From Brachybacterium huguangmaarense (GTDB taxonomy: Bacteria; Actinomycetota; Actinomycetes; Actinomycetales; Dermabacteraceae), in NCBI RefSeq assembly GCF_025725725.1, contig NZ_CP107020.1:558001-622000 (forward strand): a stretch of 64,000 nucleotides of DNA. Direction: 5' to 3'. Below are positions 8,052 to 16,582 of this stretch, in pieces (position 1 is the stretch's first letter; every line of letters begins with the position of its first letter). The translations under genes were made by a program, and so were the position numbers. Below the pieces are notes generated by a model. The model was not told the origin of the DNA and searched no databases. It saw only the letters and a list, made by a program, of their open reading frames with translations.

Positions 8052-8906
8052 ATGCCACGCACCGATCCGCGCGGAGGGGCTCGCACGCGCGCCCGGATCC
8101 TCGAGGCTTCGTCCCCGCTGTTCCTCGAGCACGGGTTCGACGCCGTGACGGTCGCGCAGATCGCGAAGGAGGCGGGCGTCTCGAGCGTCACCGTGTTCAA
8201 CCACTTCCCGCGCAAGGAGGACATGTTCCTCGACCGGGCCTTCGACGCCGACGAGCTGCTGCGCGCGGCCGTGCGCGACCGGGCGCCGGGACGCGACGTG
8301 CTCGACGCCCTCGAGGAGCTGTGCGCTCGTCTCGCCGACGAGCGCCATGCGCTCTCGGGCCTCGACCCGCGCTCGGTGCCGTTCTTCCGCACGGTCGCGG
8401 GCTCGGCCGCCGTGATCGCGCGCGCCCGCCAGATCGCGGCCGATCTCGCGGCGGCCCTGGCCGAGGAGATCACGCAGACGAGCGCCTCGCCGAGCACCGC
8501 CGCCCGCGGCGTCGCCGCGCCTGGCGACACCGCACCGAGCGACACCGCGCCCGGCGACACCGCACAGAACGACCCCCGGCCTGGTGGGACCGGGCCTGGC
8601 AACACCCAGCCGAGCGGCGTGGCGCCCGAGGGCGAGGAGGCGCCCGCTCCCTCCGGGGCCGCCGCAGCATCTCCGACCACGACCACGACCACATCCCCGA
8701 GCGGGGACGGCACCACCGCCGAGGCCGAGCTGCTCGCCGCGCTGTTCGTCGCGGGCTATGCGGCGGTGCTCACGGGCACCGCGCGCCGGCGCCTGCGGGA
8801 CGCGCCGACGGACGAGGTCGACCCCGCGCTCGTGGAGGACCATCGCGTGCGGCTCGGCGCGCTGTTCACGATGCTGCGGAGCGGAGCGCCGGCTCACCAC
8901 GGATGA
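8052..8906 (+). CDS. TetR/AcrR family transcriptional regulator with low-complexity insert
   Basis: DNA-binding repressor, most likely of the divergent MFS efflux gene and itself. The HTH is at the N-terminus (residues about 10-55, with the recognition helix in VSSVTVFNHFPRKEDMF). The C-terminal ligand/dimer domain is interrupted around residues 140-225 by a Pro/Thr/Gly/Ala-rich stretch with repeated APGDT-like and APSDT-like units and a run of six Thr. That makes the protein (284 aa) about 80 residues longer than usual. The ATG at 8052 has AAGGGAG upstream; an in-frame GTG at 8028 lies inside the operator and is less likely. Confidence 0.9.
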   Translation: MPRTDPRGGARTRARILEASSPLFLEHGFDAVTVAQIAKEAGVSSVTVFNHFPRKEDMFLDRAFDADELLRAAVRDRAPGRDVLDALEELCARLADERHALSGLDPRSVPFFRTVAGSAAVIARARQIAADLAAALAEEITQTSASPSTAARGVAAPGDTAPSDTAPGDTAQNDPRPGGTGPGNTQPSGVAPEGEEAPAPSGAAAASPTTTTTTSPSGDGTTAEAELLAALFVAGYAAVLTGTARRRLRDAPTDEVDPALVEDHRVRLGALFTMLRSGAPAHHG

Positions 8907-8908
8907 CA

Positions 8909-8964
8909 CACGTGCCCGCCTGCGGACCGTGATCTCGTGACCACGGTCCGCAGGCGGGCACGTG
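8909..8964. terminator. Long perfect palindrome between tetR and GH3 gene
   Basis: Two perfect 23-bp arms (8909-8931 and 8942-8964) are separated by a 10-nt loop immediately after the tetR stop. The core GCGGACCGTG-N10-CACGGTCCGC is repeated exactly, with the same spacing, at 14414-14443. It probably works as a terminator. Confidence 0.65.
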
Positions 8965-8965
8965 C

Positions 8966-9058
8966 GGGCGACAGCGCCACCGGGTGAGCGACCGCGGCGC
9001 CACCGTGCGGGTGACAGCGGCACCAGGTGGGCACCAGCGCCGCCAGGTGGGCGACACC
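8966..9058. repeat. Degenerate ~20-bp tandem repeats
   Basis: Four to five imperfect copies of a GGGTGACAGCGGCACCAGG-like unit lie between the palindrome and the GH3 terminator. I see no coding function. Confidence 0.45.
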
Positions 9059-9074
9059 GACTGAGCGACCGCGC

Positions 9075-9105
9075 CGCCGCGGGCTTTCCTCGAGTGCCCG
9101 CGGCG
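9075..9105 (-). terminator. Terminator hairpin after the GH3 gene
   Basis: CGCCGCGGGC (9075-9084) pairs perfectly with GCCCGCGGCG (9096-9105) across an 11-nt loop, starting 3 nt after the stop of the minus-strand beta-glucosidase gene. Confidence 0.6.
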
Positions 9106-9107
9106 CC

Positions 9108-11318
9108 TCAGCGCTGGTTGAGGCTGTCGATGAACGCGGCGAGGTCCTCGCGGCTCACGTTGCCGATGCCGGTGAGGCGGCCGATCGGGATCTGCTCGGC
9201 CATCTTGCGCATCTCGGGGTCGGCCATGAGCCCGATCGAGGACATGAACGACTCGAGCTTCTCCTCGCCGCCGGGCATCTCCGCGATCTCGAGCGGCGTG
9301 GTCGCGCCGGTCACCTCGGGGATCGTCTCGTCCCCGGTCACCTCGACGTCACCCTCGAGGCGCAGGTCGCGGCTCGAGGCGCCGACCGCCACGTGGTAGG
9401 TGCCGCCCTCGACGGCCCAGCCGTGCAGGGCCACGCTCCAGTACTGGAGGTCCGCGTGCGCGAGCGTGAGCTCGACCCGCTCGGAGGCGCCGGCCTCGAG
9501 CTCGACCTCGGCAAAGCCCTTGAGCTCGCGCGGTGCGCGCGCAACCTTCGAGCCGGGCACCGACACGTAGGCCTGGACCACCTCGCGGCCGGCCCGCTCC
9601 CCCGTGTTCGCCACGGTGAGCGCGACGTGGATGCCGTCGTCGTCCGAGGAGAGCTCGAGGTCGGAGTAGTCGAACGTCGTGTACGACAGCCCGTAGCCGA
9701 AGGGGAACTGGACGTCGAGGCCGCGTGCGTCGAAGCCGCGGTATCCCACGAAGAGGCCCTCGCCGTACTGCACGCGCGAGGCCTCCCCCGGGAAGTGCAG
9801 GAACGAGGGCACGTCCTCGAGACGCAGCGGCACGGTCTCGGCGAGCTTGCCCGAGGGGGTGACGGCGCCGAACAGGACGTCGGCGACGGCCTCGCCGCCG
9901 GCCTGGCCCAGCAGCCAGGTCTCGAGCACGGCGGAGGCGTCGAGCAGCGCCGAGGGGAAGCGCACGGCAGATCCGTTGGACAGCAGCACCACCACGCGGT
10001 CGTTGACCTTCTGGATCTCCTGGAGCAGCGCGACCTGCTCCGCGGGAAGCTCCATGTCGGTGCGGTCGTAGCCCTCGGACTCGACGTCCTCCCCGAGCCC
10101 CAGGAACACGAGCACCGTGCCGGCGTTGCGGGCGACCTCGACGGCCTCCTCGACGAGCGCGGAGTCGGCCTTGTCCCCGGGCACGAAGCCGCGCGCGAAG
10201 GGCACCTCGGTCCCGGTGGCCTCGCGGATCGCGTCGAGCGCGCTCGAGAGCCGGGTGGGGATGACGTGCGAGGAGCCGGCGCCCTGGTAGCGGGGCGTCT
10301 GCGCGAAGTCGCCGACCACGGCGACGTCGGCGTCGGGGGCGAGCGGCAGCGTGCCGTCGTTGGTCAGGAGCACGATCGCCTTGCGTGCGGCGTCGCGGGC
10401 CACGGCGTGGTGCTCGTCGCGGTCGTAGGCGGCGTCGGGGTCGGCGTTCTCGGCGCTGCGGAGGATGAGCGCGGCCACCCGGTCGGCGGCGCGGTCGAGG
10501 GCGCCCTGGTCGTAGTCGCCCGCGGCGACGGCGTCGCGCAGGTCCTGCTCGGCGCCGGTGTCGGCGGGCATCTGCAGGTCGAGGCCGGCGGCGACGGAGG
10601 CCGGGCGGTCCACGACGGCGCCCCAGTCGGAGACGACGACGCCCTCGAAGCCCCACTGGTCGCGCAGCACCTCGGTCAGCAGGTGGTGGTTCTGGGAGAC
10701 CAGGGTGCCGCCCACGGAGTTGTAGGAGCACATGACGGTCCACGGCTGGGAGCGCGTCACGACCGAGCGGAACGCGCGCAGGTAGATCTCCTGCTTCGTG
10801 CGCTCGTCGACCTCGACGTCGACGCGCATGCGGTCGGTCTCCTGGTTGTTGAGCGCGAAGTGCTTGATGGAGGTGCCGACGCCCGCGTCCTGCATGCCGT
10901 CGACGTAGCCCACGGCCATCTCGCCCGCGAGGTGGGGGTCCTCGGAGAAGTACTCGAAGTTGCGGCCGCACAGCGGCGAGCGCTTGATGTTCATGCCCGG
11001 GCCGAGCACGACGGACACTCCCTCGGCGCGGGCCTCCTCGGCGATCGCGGCGGCGACGGCGCCAGCCGTGCGGGGGCTCCAGGTCGCCGAGAGGCCGACG
11101 GCGGGCGGGAAGCAGGTGGCCTCGACGGAGTCGTTGAGGCCGAGCATGTCGGAGTCGCCCTTCTGGGTGCGCAGGCCGTGGGGGCCGTCGCTGACCATCA
11201 CGTCGGGCAGGCCCTTGTCGGGGAAGGAGTGGAGGTGCCAGAAGTCCTGTCCGCCCGTGAGCGCGATCTTCTCGTCGGTGGTGAGGTCGGCGGCGGGGCC
11301 GGAGCTCTGGTCGTTCAC
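9108..11318 (-). CDS. Glycoside hydrolase family 3 beta-glucosidase
   Basis: Retaining beta-glucosidase (736 aa) acting on beta-linked glucosides such as cello-oligosaccharides. No signal peptide is visible, so it is probably cytosolic. The N-terminal barrel carries the family's SPLCGRNFEYFSEDP (114-128) and KHF (152-154), with catalytic nucleophile Asp231 in VVVSDWGA. The alpha/beta second domain follows (about 330-530) and then a fibronectin III-like C-terminal domain (about 590-680). The GTG at 11318 follows AAGGAG with 8-nt spacing. No transporter is adjacent. The glucose-type ABC system at 56 kb carries a CebR-like operator and could be a functional partner, but that is speculative. Confidence 0.94.
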   Translation of the reverse strand: MNDQSSGPAADLTTDEKIALTGGQDFWHLHSFPDKGLPDVMVSDGPHGLRTQKGDSDMLGLNDSVEATCFPPAVGLSATWSPRTAGAVAAAIAEEARAEGVSVVLGPGMNIKRSPLCGRNFEYFSEDPHLAGEMAVGYVDGMQDAGVGTSIKHFALNNQETDRMRVDVEVDERTKQEIYLRAFRSVVTRSQPWTVMCSYNSVGGTLVSQNHHLLTEVLRDQWGFEGVVVSDWGAVVDRPASVAAGLDLQMPADTGAEQDLRDAVAAGDYDQGALDRAADRVAALILRSAENADPDAAYDRDEHHAVARDAARKAIVLLTNDGTLPLAPDADVAVVGDFAQTPRYQGAGSSHVIPTRLSSALDAIREATGTEVPFARGFVPGDKADSALVEEAVEVARNAGTVLVFLGLGEDVESEGYDRTDMELPAEQVALLQEIQKVNDRVVVLLSNGSAVRFPSALLDASAVLETWLLGQAGGEAVADVLFGAVTPSGKLAETVPLRLEDVPSFLHFPGEASRVQYGEGLFVGYRGFDARGLDVQFPFGYGLSYTTFDYSDLELSSDDDGIHVALTVANTGERAGREVVQAYVSVPGSKVARAPRELKGFAEVELEAGASERVELTLAHADLQYWSVALHGWAVEGGTYHVAVGASSRDLRLEGDVEVTGDETIPEVTGATTPLEIAEMPGGEEKLESFMSSIGLMADPEMRKMAEQIPIGRLTGIGNVSREDLAAFIDSLNQR

Positions 11319-11432
11319 GGTGATCTCCTTCGATGCTGGACGTGAGTCCTGCCGACGGTACCCGTGGCCCGGCCGGGCGGCGCACCGCGCCGACGGTCGG
11401 ACGTGCCCGATCGGTGCGGTGGGATCAGCGCC

Positions 11433-12242
11433 TCAGCGCCGCCACTGGTACGGCGTGGTCGTCGAGACCCTGCGCAGCCCCGAGCGCTCGAGGATCGGCC
11501 GCGAGTGCTCAGTCGAGTCGGAGTGCACGAGCGTACGGCCGAGGGCCAGAGCGGCCCGGGCGCGGGCGGCGGTGAGCGCCCGGTAGATGCCGCACCCACG
11601 GAACGCGGGCAGCGTCGCGCCGCCCCAGATCCCCGCGAAGTCGGTGTCGGGGACCGGCTCGAGGCGTCCGCCGCACACCATCTGCCCCTCGGTCTCGGCG
11701 ACCCAGAGCTGCATGCCGTCCGGGCGGTCGCGCTCGCGCGCCAGGCGGTCGATGAGGTCGCGCGCGCGGTTCTCGTCGCCCTCGTCGCCGAAGGCGCGAT
11801 CGACCATGAGGCTCACGGCGCGCACGTCCTCGGGCTCCGTCGCCCGACGGATGGTCACCCCGGCCGGGGTGGGCGCGTCGGCGAGCGCGGTGAGCGGGCC
11901 GATCATGATCGACTCGGGCTCCTCGGCGCGGAAGCCGCGCGCCACGAGGGCCTCGTGCAGGCCCGGGGCCCGGTCGTGGCCGCGGGTCTTCCACTCCACG
12001 CGCACGATCGAGCCGTCGGCCCGGAAGTGGTCGAGGGCCGCGTCGACCAGGCGGGCGATCTCCTCGGCGTCCGCGCCCGCGAGGTCGCGGTAGGTGACGA
12101 AGCCGCGCCCGCCCGCGAACGTCACGAGCCGCAGCGGGCCGCGGCGCTCGACGGCCAGGGCGCTCGGCGTCTCCGCGTCGGTGCGCAGCTGCTCGTCGTA
12201 GGCGCGAAGGTAGGCGGAGACGTCCGCGGGCCGCTCGGTCAT
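11433..12242 (-). CDS. GNAT family N-acetyltransferase
   Basis: Acetyltransferase of unknown substrate (269 aa). The GNAT domain is in the C-terminal half, with the acetyl-CoA loop in LPAFRGCGIYRAL and a final strand near HSDSTEHSRPILERSGLRRV. The N-terminal half (about residues 1-130) resembles a degenerate second acetyltransferase domain or a specificity domain. The ATG at 12242 gives the protein beginning MTERPADVSAYL. No strong ribosome binding site is visible, and an in-frame ATG at 12254 is an alternative. It lies upstream of the GH3 gene on the same strand, with 114 bp between them. Confidence 0.85.
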   Translation of the reverse strand: MTERPADVSAYLRAYDEQLRTDAETPSALAVERRGPLRLVTFAGGRGFVTYRDLAGADAEEIARLVDAALDHFRADGSIVRVEWKTRGHDRAPGLHEALVARGFRAEEPESIMIGPLTALADAPTPAGVTIRRATEPEDVRAVSLMVDRAFGDEGDENRARDLIDRLARERDRPDGMQLWVAETEGQMVCGGRLEPVPDTDFAGIWGGATLPAFRGCGIYRALTAARARAALALGRTLVHSDSTEHSRPILERSGLRRVSTTTPYQWRR

Positions 12243-12385
12243 GCCTGGAAGCATGCCCGAGCGGCCCGCGTCCGCGCGAGGGGATTTCCGTGCGGCCCCG
12301 TCCGCCACCGTCGCCCGCCACCCGGGGCACAGCGGCACGGGGCGCGGCGGCCCGCAGACCGCTCACGCCCGGGGTCAGGCGGCGA

Positions 12386-14038
12386 TCAGTCGGTTGAGCT
12401 GCCGCGCGGCGTCGCGTCCGGCTCGGCGCCCGCGCCCTCGGCGCCGACCGCGGCGAGCTCGGGCTCGCGGGTCGGGATCACGCCGTCGGAGAGCGAGGCG
12501 ACCATGTCGTCGTACTCGTCCATCGCAGCCCGCGGGGGTCGCGGCGTGATGAGGGAGATGACGATCGCGAGCACGAGGCACACGACGAAGCCGGGCAGGA
12601 TCTCGTAGAGGTGCTCGCCGCCGAAGAGGTCCCAGCGCACGTCGGGGCTCTGGTAGTTCGTGACGTCGCCGTTCCACAGCGGGGCGATCGTCTTGTACCC
12701 GCCGCCCCACCAGAACGCGACGGCCGCGCCGGCGACCATGCCGACGAGCGCGCCGGCGGCGGTCAGCCGCCGCCAGAACAGCGACAGGATCACGATCGGG
12801 CCGAACGCGGCGCCGAACCCGGCCCACGCGAACGACACGAGGCCGAGCACCGAGCTGCCCGGATCGAGCGCCAGCAGGAGCGCGACGATCGAGACGGCGA
12901 GCACGCCGATGCGGCCGCCCCACAGCTTGCCCTGGGGGCCGAGCTTGATGCCGACGCCGCCGACGAGATCCTCGACGAGGGCCGAGGAGGTCACGACGAG
13001 CTGCGACGAGATGGTCGACATGATCGCCGCGAGCACGGCGGCCAGCAGGATGCCCGCGATCAGCGGGTGGAACAGGATCTGCCCGAGGTCGAGGAACACG
13101 GACTCGCCGTTGGTGGTGTCGGTCAGGTGCTGGTCCTGGTGCTGCTGGAAGTAGGCCAGTCCCGCCATCGAGGTGAAGATCGCGCCGAGCACGCACAGGA
13201 TCATCCAGGTGAGCCCGATGCCGAGGCCCCACCGGGCGTCGCGCGAGGAGCGCAGCGCCATGAAGCGCACGATGATGTGGGGCTGACCGAAGTAGCCCAG
13301 GCCCCACGCGAGCGAGGAGATGACGCCGACGGCGGTCGCACCCGCGGTCATCGAGGCGAAGGTGTCGTTGACCTCGCGCACGGAGGCGAACATCTCGGCG
13401 GGGCCGCCCACCACGAACATCGCCGTGACGGGCACCGCGATGAGCGAGACCAGCATGATCAGGCCCTGCACGACGTCGGTGTAGGTCGCGCCGAGGAAGC
13501 CGCCGAACAGGGTGTAGAGGATGGTCACGCCGGCCACGAGCAGCATGCCCACGAGGTAGGAGCCGCCGAAGGAGGACTGGAAGAACACGCCGCCGGCGAC
13601 CATGCCGGAGGACACGTAGAACGTGAAGAACACGAGGATGACCAGGCCCGCGGCGAAGCGCAGCAGGTGGGTGCGGTCGTGCAGGCGGTTGCCGAAGAAG
13701 CTCGGCACCGTGAGGGAGTTGTTGGCGATCTGCGTGTACTGGCGCAGGCGCGGGGCGATGAAGAACCAGTTGAGCGCCGCGCCGGCGGTCAGGCCCACCG
13801 CGATCCAGGCCTCGACGAGGCCTCCGACGTACAGGGCGCCGGGCAGGCCCATGAGCAGCCAGCCCGACATGTCGGCGGCGCCGGCGGACAGCGCCGCGGT
13901 GAACGGGTGCAGGCTGCGCCCGCCGAGCATGTAGTCCTCGCCGTCGTCCGTCTTGCGGAAGGCGTAGAGGCCGATGGCGAGCATCGCGAGGAAGTAGACC
14001 GCGAGCGCGATCAGTTTGAAGACGAGGTCCGAGCTCAT
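12386..14038 (-). CDS. putP: Sodium/proline symporter
   Basis: Sodium:solute symporter (SSS family, LeuT fold, about 13 helices, 550 aa) for proline uptake as nutrient or osmolyte. The sodium-site segment ALSAGAADMSGWLLMGLPGA near residues 47-66 is typical of PutP. WGLGYFGQPHIIVRFMA near the seventh helix is a further family hallmark. The ATG at 14038 has AGGAG nine bases upstream. The cytosolic tail (last about 45 residues) is acidic and Ala/Gly-rich. No proline catabolic genes are adjacent. Together with the osmoprotectant ABC operon at 35-38 kb it may contribute to osmotic adaptation. Confidence 0.93.
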   Translation of the reverse strand: MSSDLVFKLIALAVYFLAMLAIGLYAFRKTDDGEDYMLGGRSLHPFTAALSAGAADMSGWLLMGLPGALYVGGLVEAWIAVGLTAGAALNWFFIAPRLRQYTQIANNSLTVPSFFGNRLHDRTHLLRFAAGLVILVFFTFYVSSGMVAGGVFFQSSFGGSYLVGMLLVAGVTILYTLFGGFLGATYTDVVQGLIMLVSLIAVPVTAMFVVGGPAEMFASVREVNDTFASMTAGATAVGVISSLAWGLGYFGQPHIIVRFMALRSSRDARWGLGIGLTWMILCVLGAIFTSMAGLAYFQQHQDQHLTDTTNGESVFLDLGQILFHPLIAGILLAAVLAAIMSTISSQLVVTSSALVEDLVGGVGIKLGPQGKLWGGRIGVLAVSIVALLLALDPGSSVLGLVSFAWAGFGAAFGPIVILSLFWRRLTAAGALVGMVAGAAVAFWWGGGYKTIAPLWNGDVTNYQSPDVRWDLFGGEHLYEILPGFVVCLVLAIVISLITPRPPRAAMDEYDDMVASLSDGVIPTREPELAAVGAEGAGAEPDATPRGSSTD

Positions 14039-14485
14039 TCGTGGCTCCTGCTCTTCAGGGCGGCTCTCGGGCCGCGGTGAGGATGCACGGCCGGGGTCGG
14101 CCGCGGGGCGGACGTGCGCTCCGAGTCGGCCGCTGGTGGGGGCGGCGGTCCGACGCTGACGCGGGAAAGGTGGCCTGCATGAGGCGTGGGCCACACTATC
14201 GCGTGCCCGTCCGTGCCCCCGACGGTTCGCGCAAACCGTGACCGCATCGTCATCCGGGCAGCGGCTCGCGGGAGCGGGGAGCCGCGCCGGGGAGGGGCGC
14301 GCCCGGTCGTCGTGCCTGTCCCCGCGTCCAGTGGCAGCCCGCCCGGTCCCCAGGCAGGCACCTCGGCGCGACAGGTGCCGGCCGCGGGGCCTGCCCTGTG
14401 CTCGTGCCTGCTCGCGGACCGTGGGCGAGCGATCACGGTCCGCACCGGGGCTCACACCGGCCCGGTCACGCGCCCGCTGCGCCCG
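14039..14485. other. Intergenic region upstream of putP, no gene seen
   Basis: These 447 bp separate the putP start from the end of the sugar permease gene, both on the minus strand. They should hold the putP promoter. The only clear structures are an inverted repeat GGCACC/GGTGCC (14357-14379) and the GGACC-family palindrome at 14414-14443. No conserved protein could be recognised in any frame. Confidence 0.5.
14414..14443. repeat. GGACC-family palindrome, copy 2
   Basis: GCGGACCGTG (14414-14423) and CACGGTCCGC (14434-14443) form a perfect 10-bp inverted repeat with a 10-nt loop. Arms and spacing are identical to the core of 8909-8964, while the loop bases differ. It lies 42 bp after the end of the sugar permease gene (stop at 14486), so it could terminate that operon. 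Confidence 0.6.
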
Positions 14486-15436
14486 TCAGCCCTTCACGGC
14501 GCCCGAGGAGGTGTTCATGATCCGGCGCTGGAAGATGAAGAAGACGAGGGCCACCGGGACCGTCATGAGCGCGGCCGCCGCGAGCTTGAGCGGGTACTGG
14601 CTGCCCTGGGACAGCTGGCCCGAGGCGAGCTGGGCGACGCCCTTGGTCAGCGTCGTCAGCTCGGGGCTCTGGGTGGACACGATGAAGTGGTTCATCTCGT
14701 TCCAGGAGCCCTGGAACGAGAGGATCACGATGGTCATGAGCGCCGGCGTCGCCATCGGCAGCACGATCGACCAGAAGGTGCGGAAGGTGCTCGCGCCGTC
14801 GATCTTCGCCTGCTCCTCGATCGACCGCGGGATCGACTCGAAGAAGTTCTTCATGATGAACACGCCCGCCGCGTCGGCGAGCAGCGGCAGGGTCATGCCC
14901 GCATAGGAGTCGTACATCCCCAGGGTGTTCAGGACCAGGAACTTCGGGATCAGCAGCACCACCCCGGGGACCGCCATGACGGCCACGAGCAGCGCGAACA
15001 CGACGCCGCGACCGCGGAAGTCGAGGCGGGCGAGCGCGTAGCCGGCGAGCGAGTCGAAGAAGACGCGCCCGAGCGTCACGATGATCGTCACGATGAAGGA
15101 GTTCTTGATCCACAGCGGGAAGTCCGAGTGGGCGAACAAGCGCGTGTAGGCCGCCGCGGTCCACGTCTCGGGGATCAGCGAGAGGGGGTTGGAGGCGGCA
15201 TCCGGCTCGGTCTTGAAACTCGTCGCGATCTGCACGAGGAACGGGAAGATGTAGACGACCGCGACGATCAGCAGCACGACGTACGTGACGAGGGAGCCCG
15301 TGCTGAACGCCCCGCCCCGACGGGAGCGACGCCGAGGCCCGGAACCGGCGGCCCCGCCCGCGTCCGTCGTGCCCGTGCCGGGAGCGGCGAGGCCCGTGCT
15401 CGCGCCGACGGGTCCGATGGTGCTCTCGGCGCTCAT
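14486..15436 (-). CDS. Carbohydrate ABC transporter permease (MalG-like)
   Basis: Second membrane subunit of a CUT1-type sugar importer (316 aa). About six helices follow a Gly/Arg-rich cytosolic N-terminus of about 45 residues. The EAA loop that contacts the ATPase is visible as EEQAKIDGASTFRTFWSIVLP, in which EQAKIDGA replaces the usual EAAxxDGA. The C-terminus SSGAVKG is typical of this subfamily. It overlaps the upstream permease gene by ATGA (15433-15436), so translation is coupled. The operon has no ATPase gene. Confidence 0.93.
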   Translation of the reverse strand: MSAESTIGPVGASTGLAAPGTGTTDAGGAAGSGPRRRSRRGGAFSTGSLVTYVVLLIVAVVYIFPFLVQIATSFKTEPDAASNPLSLIPETWTAAAYTRLFAHSDFPLWIKNSFIVTIIVTLGRVFFDSLAGYALARLDFRGRGVVFALLVAVMAVPGVVLLIPKFLVLNTLGMYDSYAGMTLPLLADAAGVFIMKNFFESIPRSIEEQAKIDGASTFRTFWSIVLPMATPALMTIVILSFQGSWNEMNHFIVSTQSPELTTLTKGVAQLASGQLSQGSQYPLKLAAAALMTVPVALVFFIFQRRIMNTSSGAVKG

Positions 15437-16515
15437 GCGTGCGCTCCGTTCTGCGTGCCGCGGCGGCGGGAGCCGAGCCGGCGGCGGCGGGGCTCGTCGC
15501 GCTCGCGCAGCACGAGGCGCTGCAGGAGCGTGAGGGCCACGATGATGAAGAAGAGGATGAACGAGATGGCCGCGCCGTGCCCCCACTGCTGCTGGTTCAG
15601 GGCGGCGTCGAAGGACAGGTAGGCGGGCGTGAGCGTCGTCTTGGACGGCCCGCCCTGGGTGCCGACGTAGATCTGGTCGAAGACCTGCCAGGTGCCGATC
15701 AGACCCAGGGTGAGCACCGTGAACAGCGTCGGGCGCAGCTGCGGGACCGTGATGCGGAAGAACCGCTGGACCGTGCCCGCCCCGTCCATCATCGCGGCCT
15801 CCTCGACCTCGGGGTCCAGAGCCTGGAGCGCGGCGAGGAACAGCAGCATGAACGTGCCGGAGGTCGTGAACACCGCCATCAGCACGAGGGCGGTCATGGC
15901 GATGGACGGCCCGGCCAGCCAGTCCCAGCCCGAGAGCCCCAGGAAGCCCGGCTGGGACAGGGCGGCCGGTGCGGCGTCGACCCCGAACCAGCCGAGCACG
16001 ACGTGCAGCAGGCCCCGCGGATCGTTGAACCAGTTGGGTCCCTTCACGCCGACGAAGGAGATGACCTTGTTGACCACGCCGGCCGAGGAGAACAGGAACA
16101 GCCACAGCACGGTGATCGCGACCGAGCTCGTCACCGAGGGGAAGTAGAAGGCGGTGCGGAAGAATCCCTTGCCCCGCAGCACCCGCTTGTTGACGGCCAC
16201 GGCGAGCAGCAGCGCGAGGATCGTCTGGAGCGGCACGACGAGCAGCACGTAGTAGGCGTTGTTGCGCAGGGCGGTGCCGAAGTCCCGCTGGGCCAGGCCC
16301 TTCTCCCCGAGGATCTGCCCGTAGTTGCGGGCGCCGACGAAGCTCACGCCGGACGCGAACGGGCTGCCCCGCCCGGTCCAGTCGGACACGCTCACCCAGG
16401 CGGCCATGATCACCGGGACCACGAGGAACAGGCCCAGGATCACGATGACGGGAAGGGTGAAGACCCAGCCGGCGGCGGCGTCGCGGCCCGCGCGGCGGCG
16501 GAGGCTGACGGCCAT
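15433..16515 (-). CDS. Carbohydrate ABC transporter permease (MalF-like)
   Basis: First membrane subunit of the same CUT1 importer (360 aa). Helices start at WVFTLPVIVILGLFLVVPVI. The EAA loop reads VEEAAMMDGAGTVQRFFRITVP near residues 245-266. The extracytoplasmic loop between helices 3 and 4 is longer than usual (about residues 150-205, containing GPNWFNDPRGLLHVVLGWFG). The ATG at 16515 follows GAGGAG. It is separated from the binding-protein gene by a strong hairpin and overlaps the next permease gene by 4 bp. Confidence 0.93.
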   Translation of the reverse strand: MAVSLRRRAGRDAAAGWVFTLPVIVILGLFLVVPVIMAAWVSVSDWTGRGSPFASGVSFVGARNYGQILGEKGLAQRDFGTALRNNAYYVLLVVPLQTILALLLAVAVNKRVLRGKGFFRTAFYFPSVTSSVAITVLWLFLFSSAGVVNKVISFVGVKGPNWFNDPRGLLHVVLGWFGVDAAPAALSQPGFLGLSGWDWLAGPSIAMTALVLMAVFTTSGTFMLLFLAALQALDPEVEEAAMMDGAGTVQRFFRITVPQLRPTLFTVLTLGLIGTWQVFDQIYVGTQGGPSKTTLTPAYLSFDAALNQQQWGHGAAISFILFFIIVALTLLQRLVLRERDEPRRRRLGSRRRGTQNGAHA

Positions 16516-16539
16516 GGGGACTCCTCTCGGGGACGGTGG

Positions 16540-16572
16540 GGACGGCGGACGCGACGCGTGCGTCCGCCGTCC
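16540..16572 (-). terminator. Intercistronic hairpin between SBP and permease genes
   Basis: GGACGGCGGACGC (16540-16552) pairs perfectly with GCGTCCGCCGTCC (16560-16572), loop 7 nt. In this position it probably acts as a partial terminator or mRNA stabiliser that raises binding-protein expression above that of the permeases. Confidence 0.6.
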
Positions 16573-16582
16573 GGAGGCGGGA

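Noticed and set aside
8028..8052. GTG at 8028 as the tetR start
   Set aside because: It lies inside the palindromic operator and has no ribosome binding site. The ATG at 8052 with AAGGGAG upstream fits better.
9027..11345. A 772-codon open frame on the plus strand opposite the GH3 gene
   Set aside because: The minus strand encodes a complete GH3 enzyme with catalytic motifs. The plus frame is its antisense shadow, rich in Gly/Val/Leu/Glu/His.
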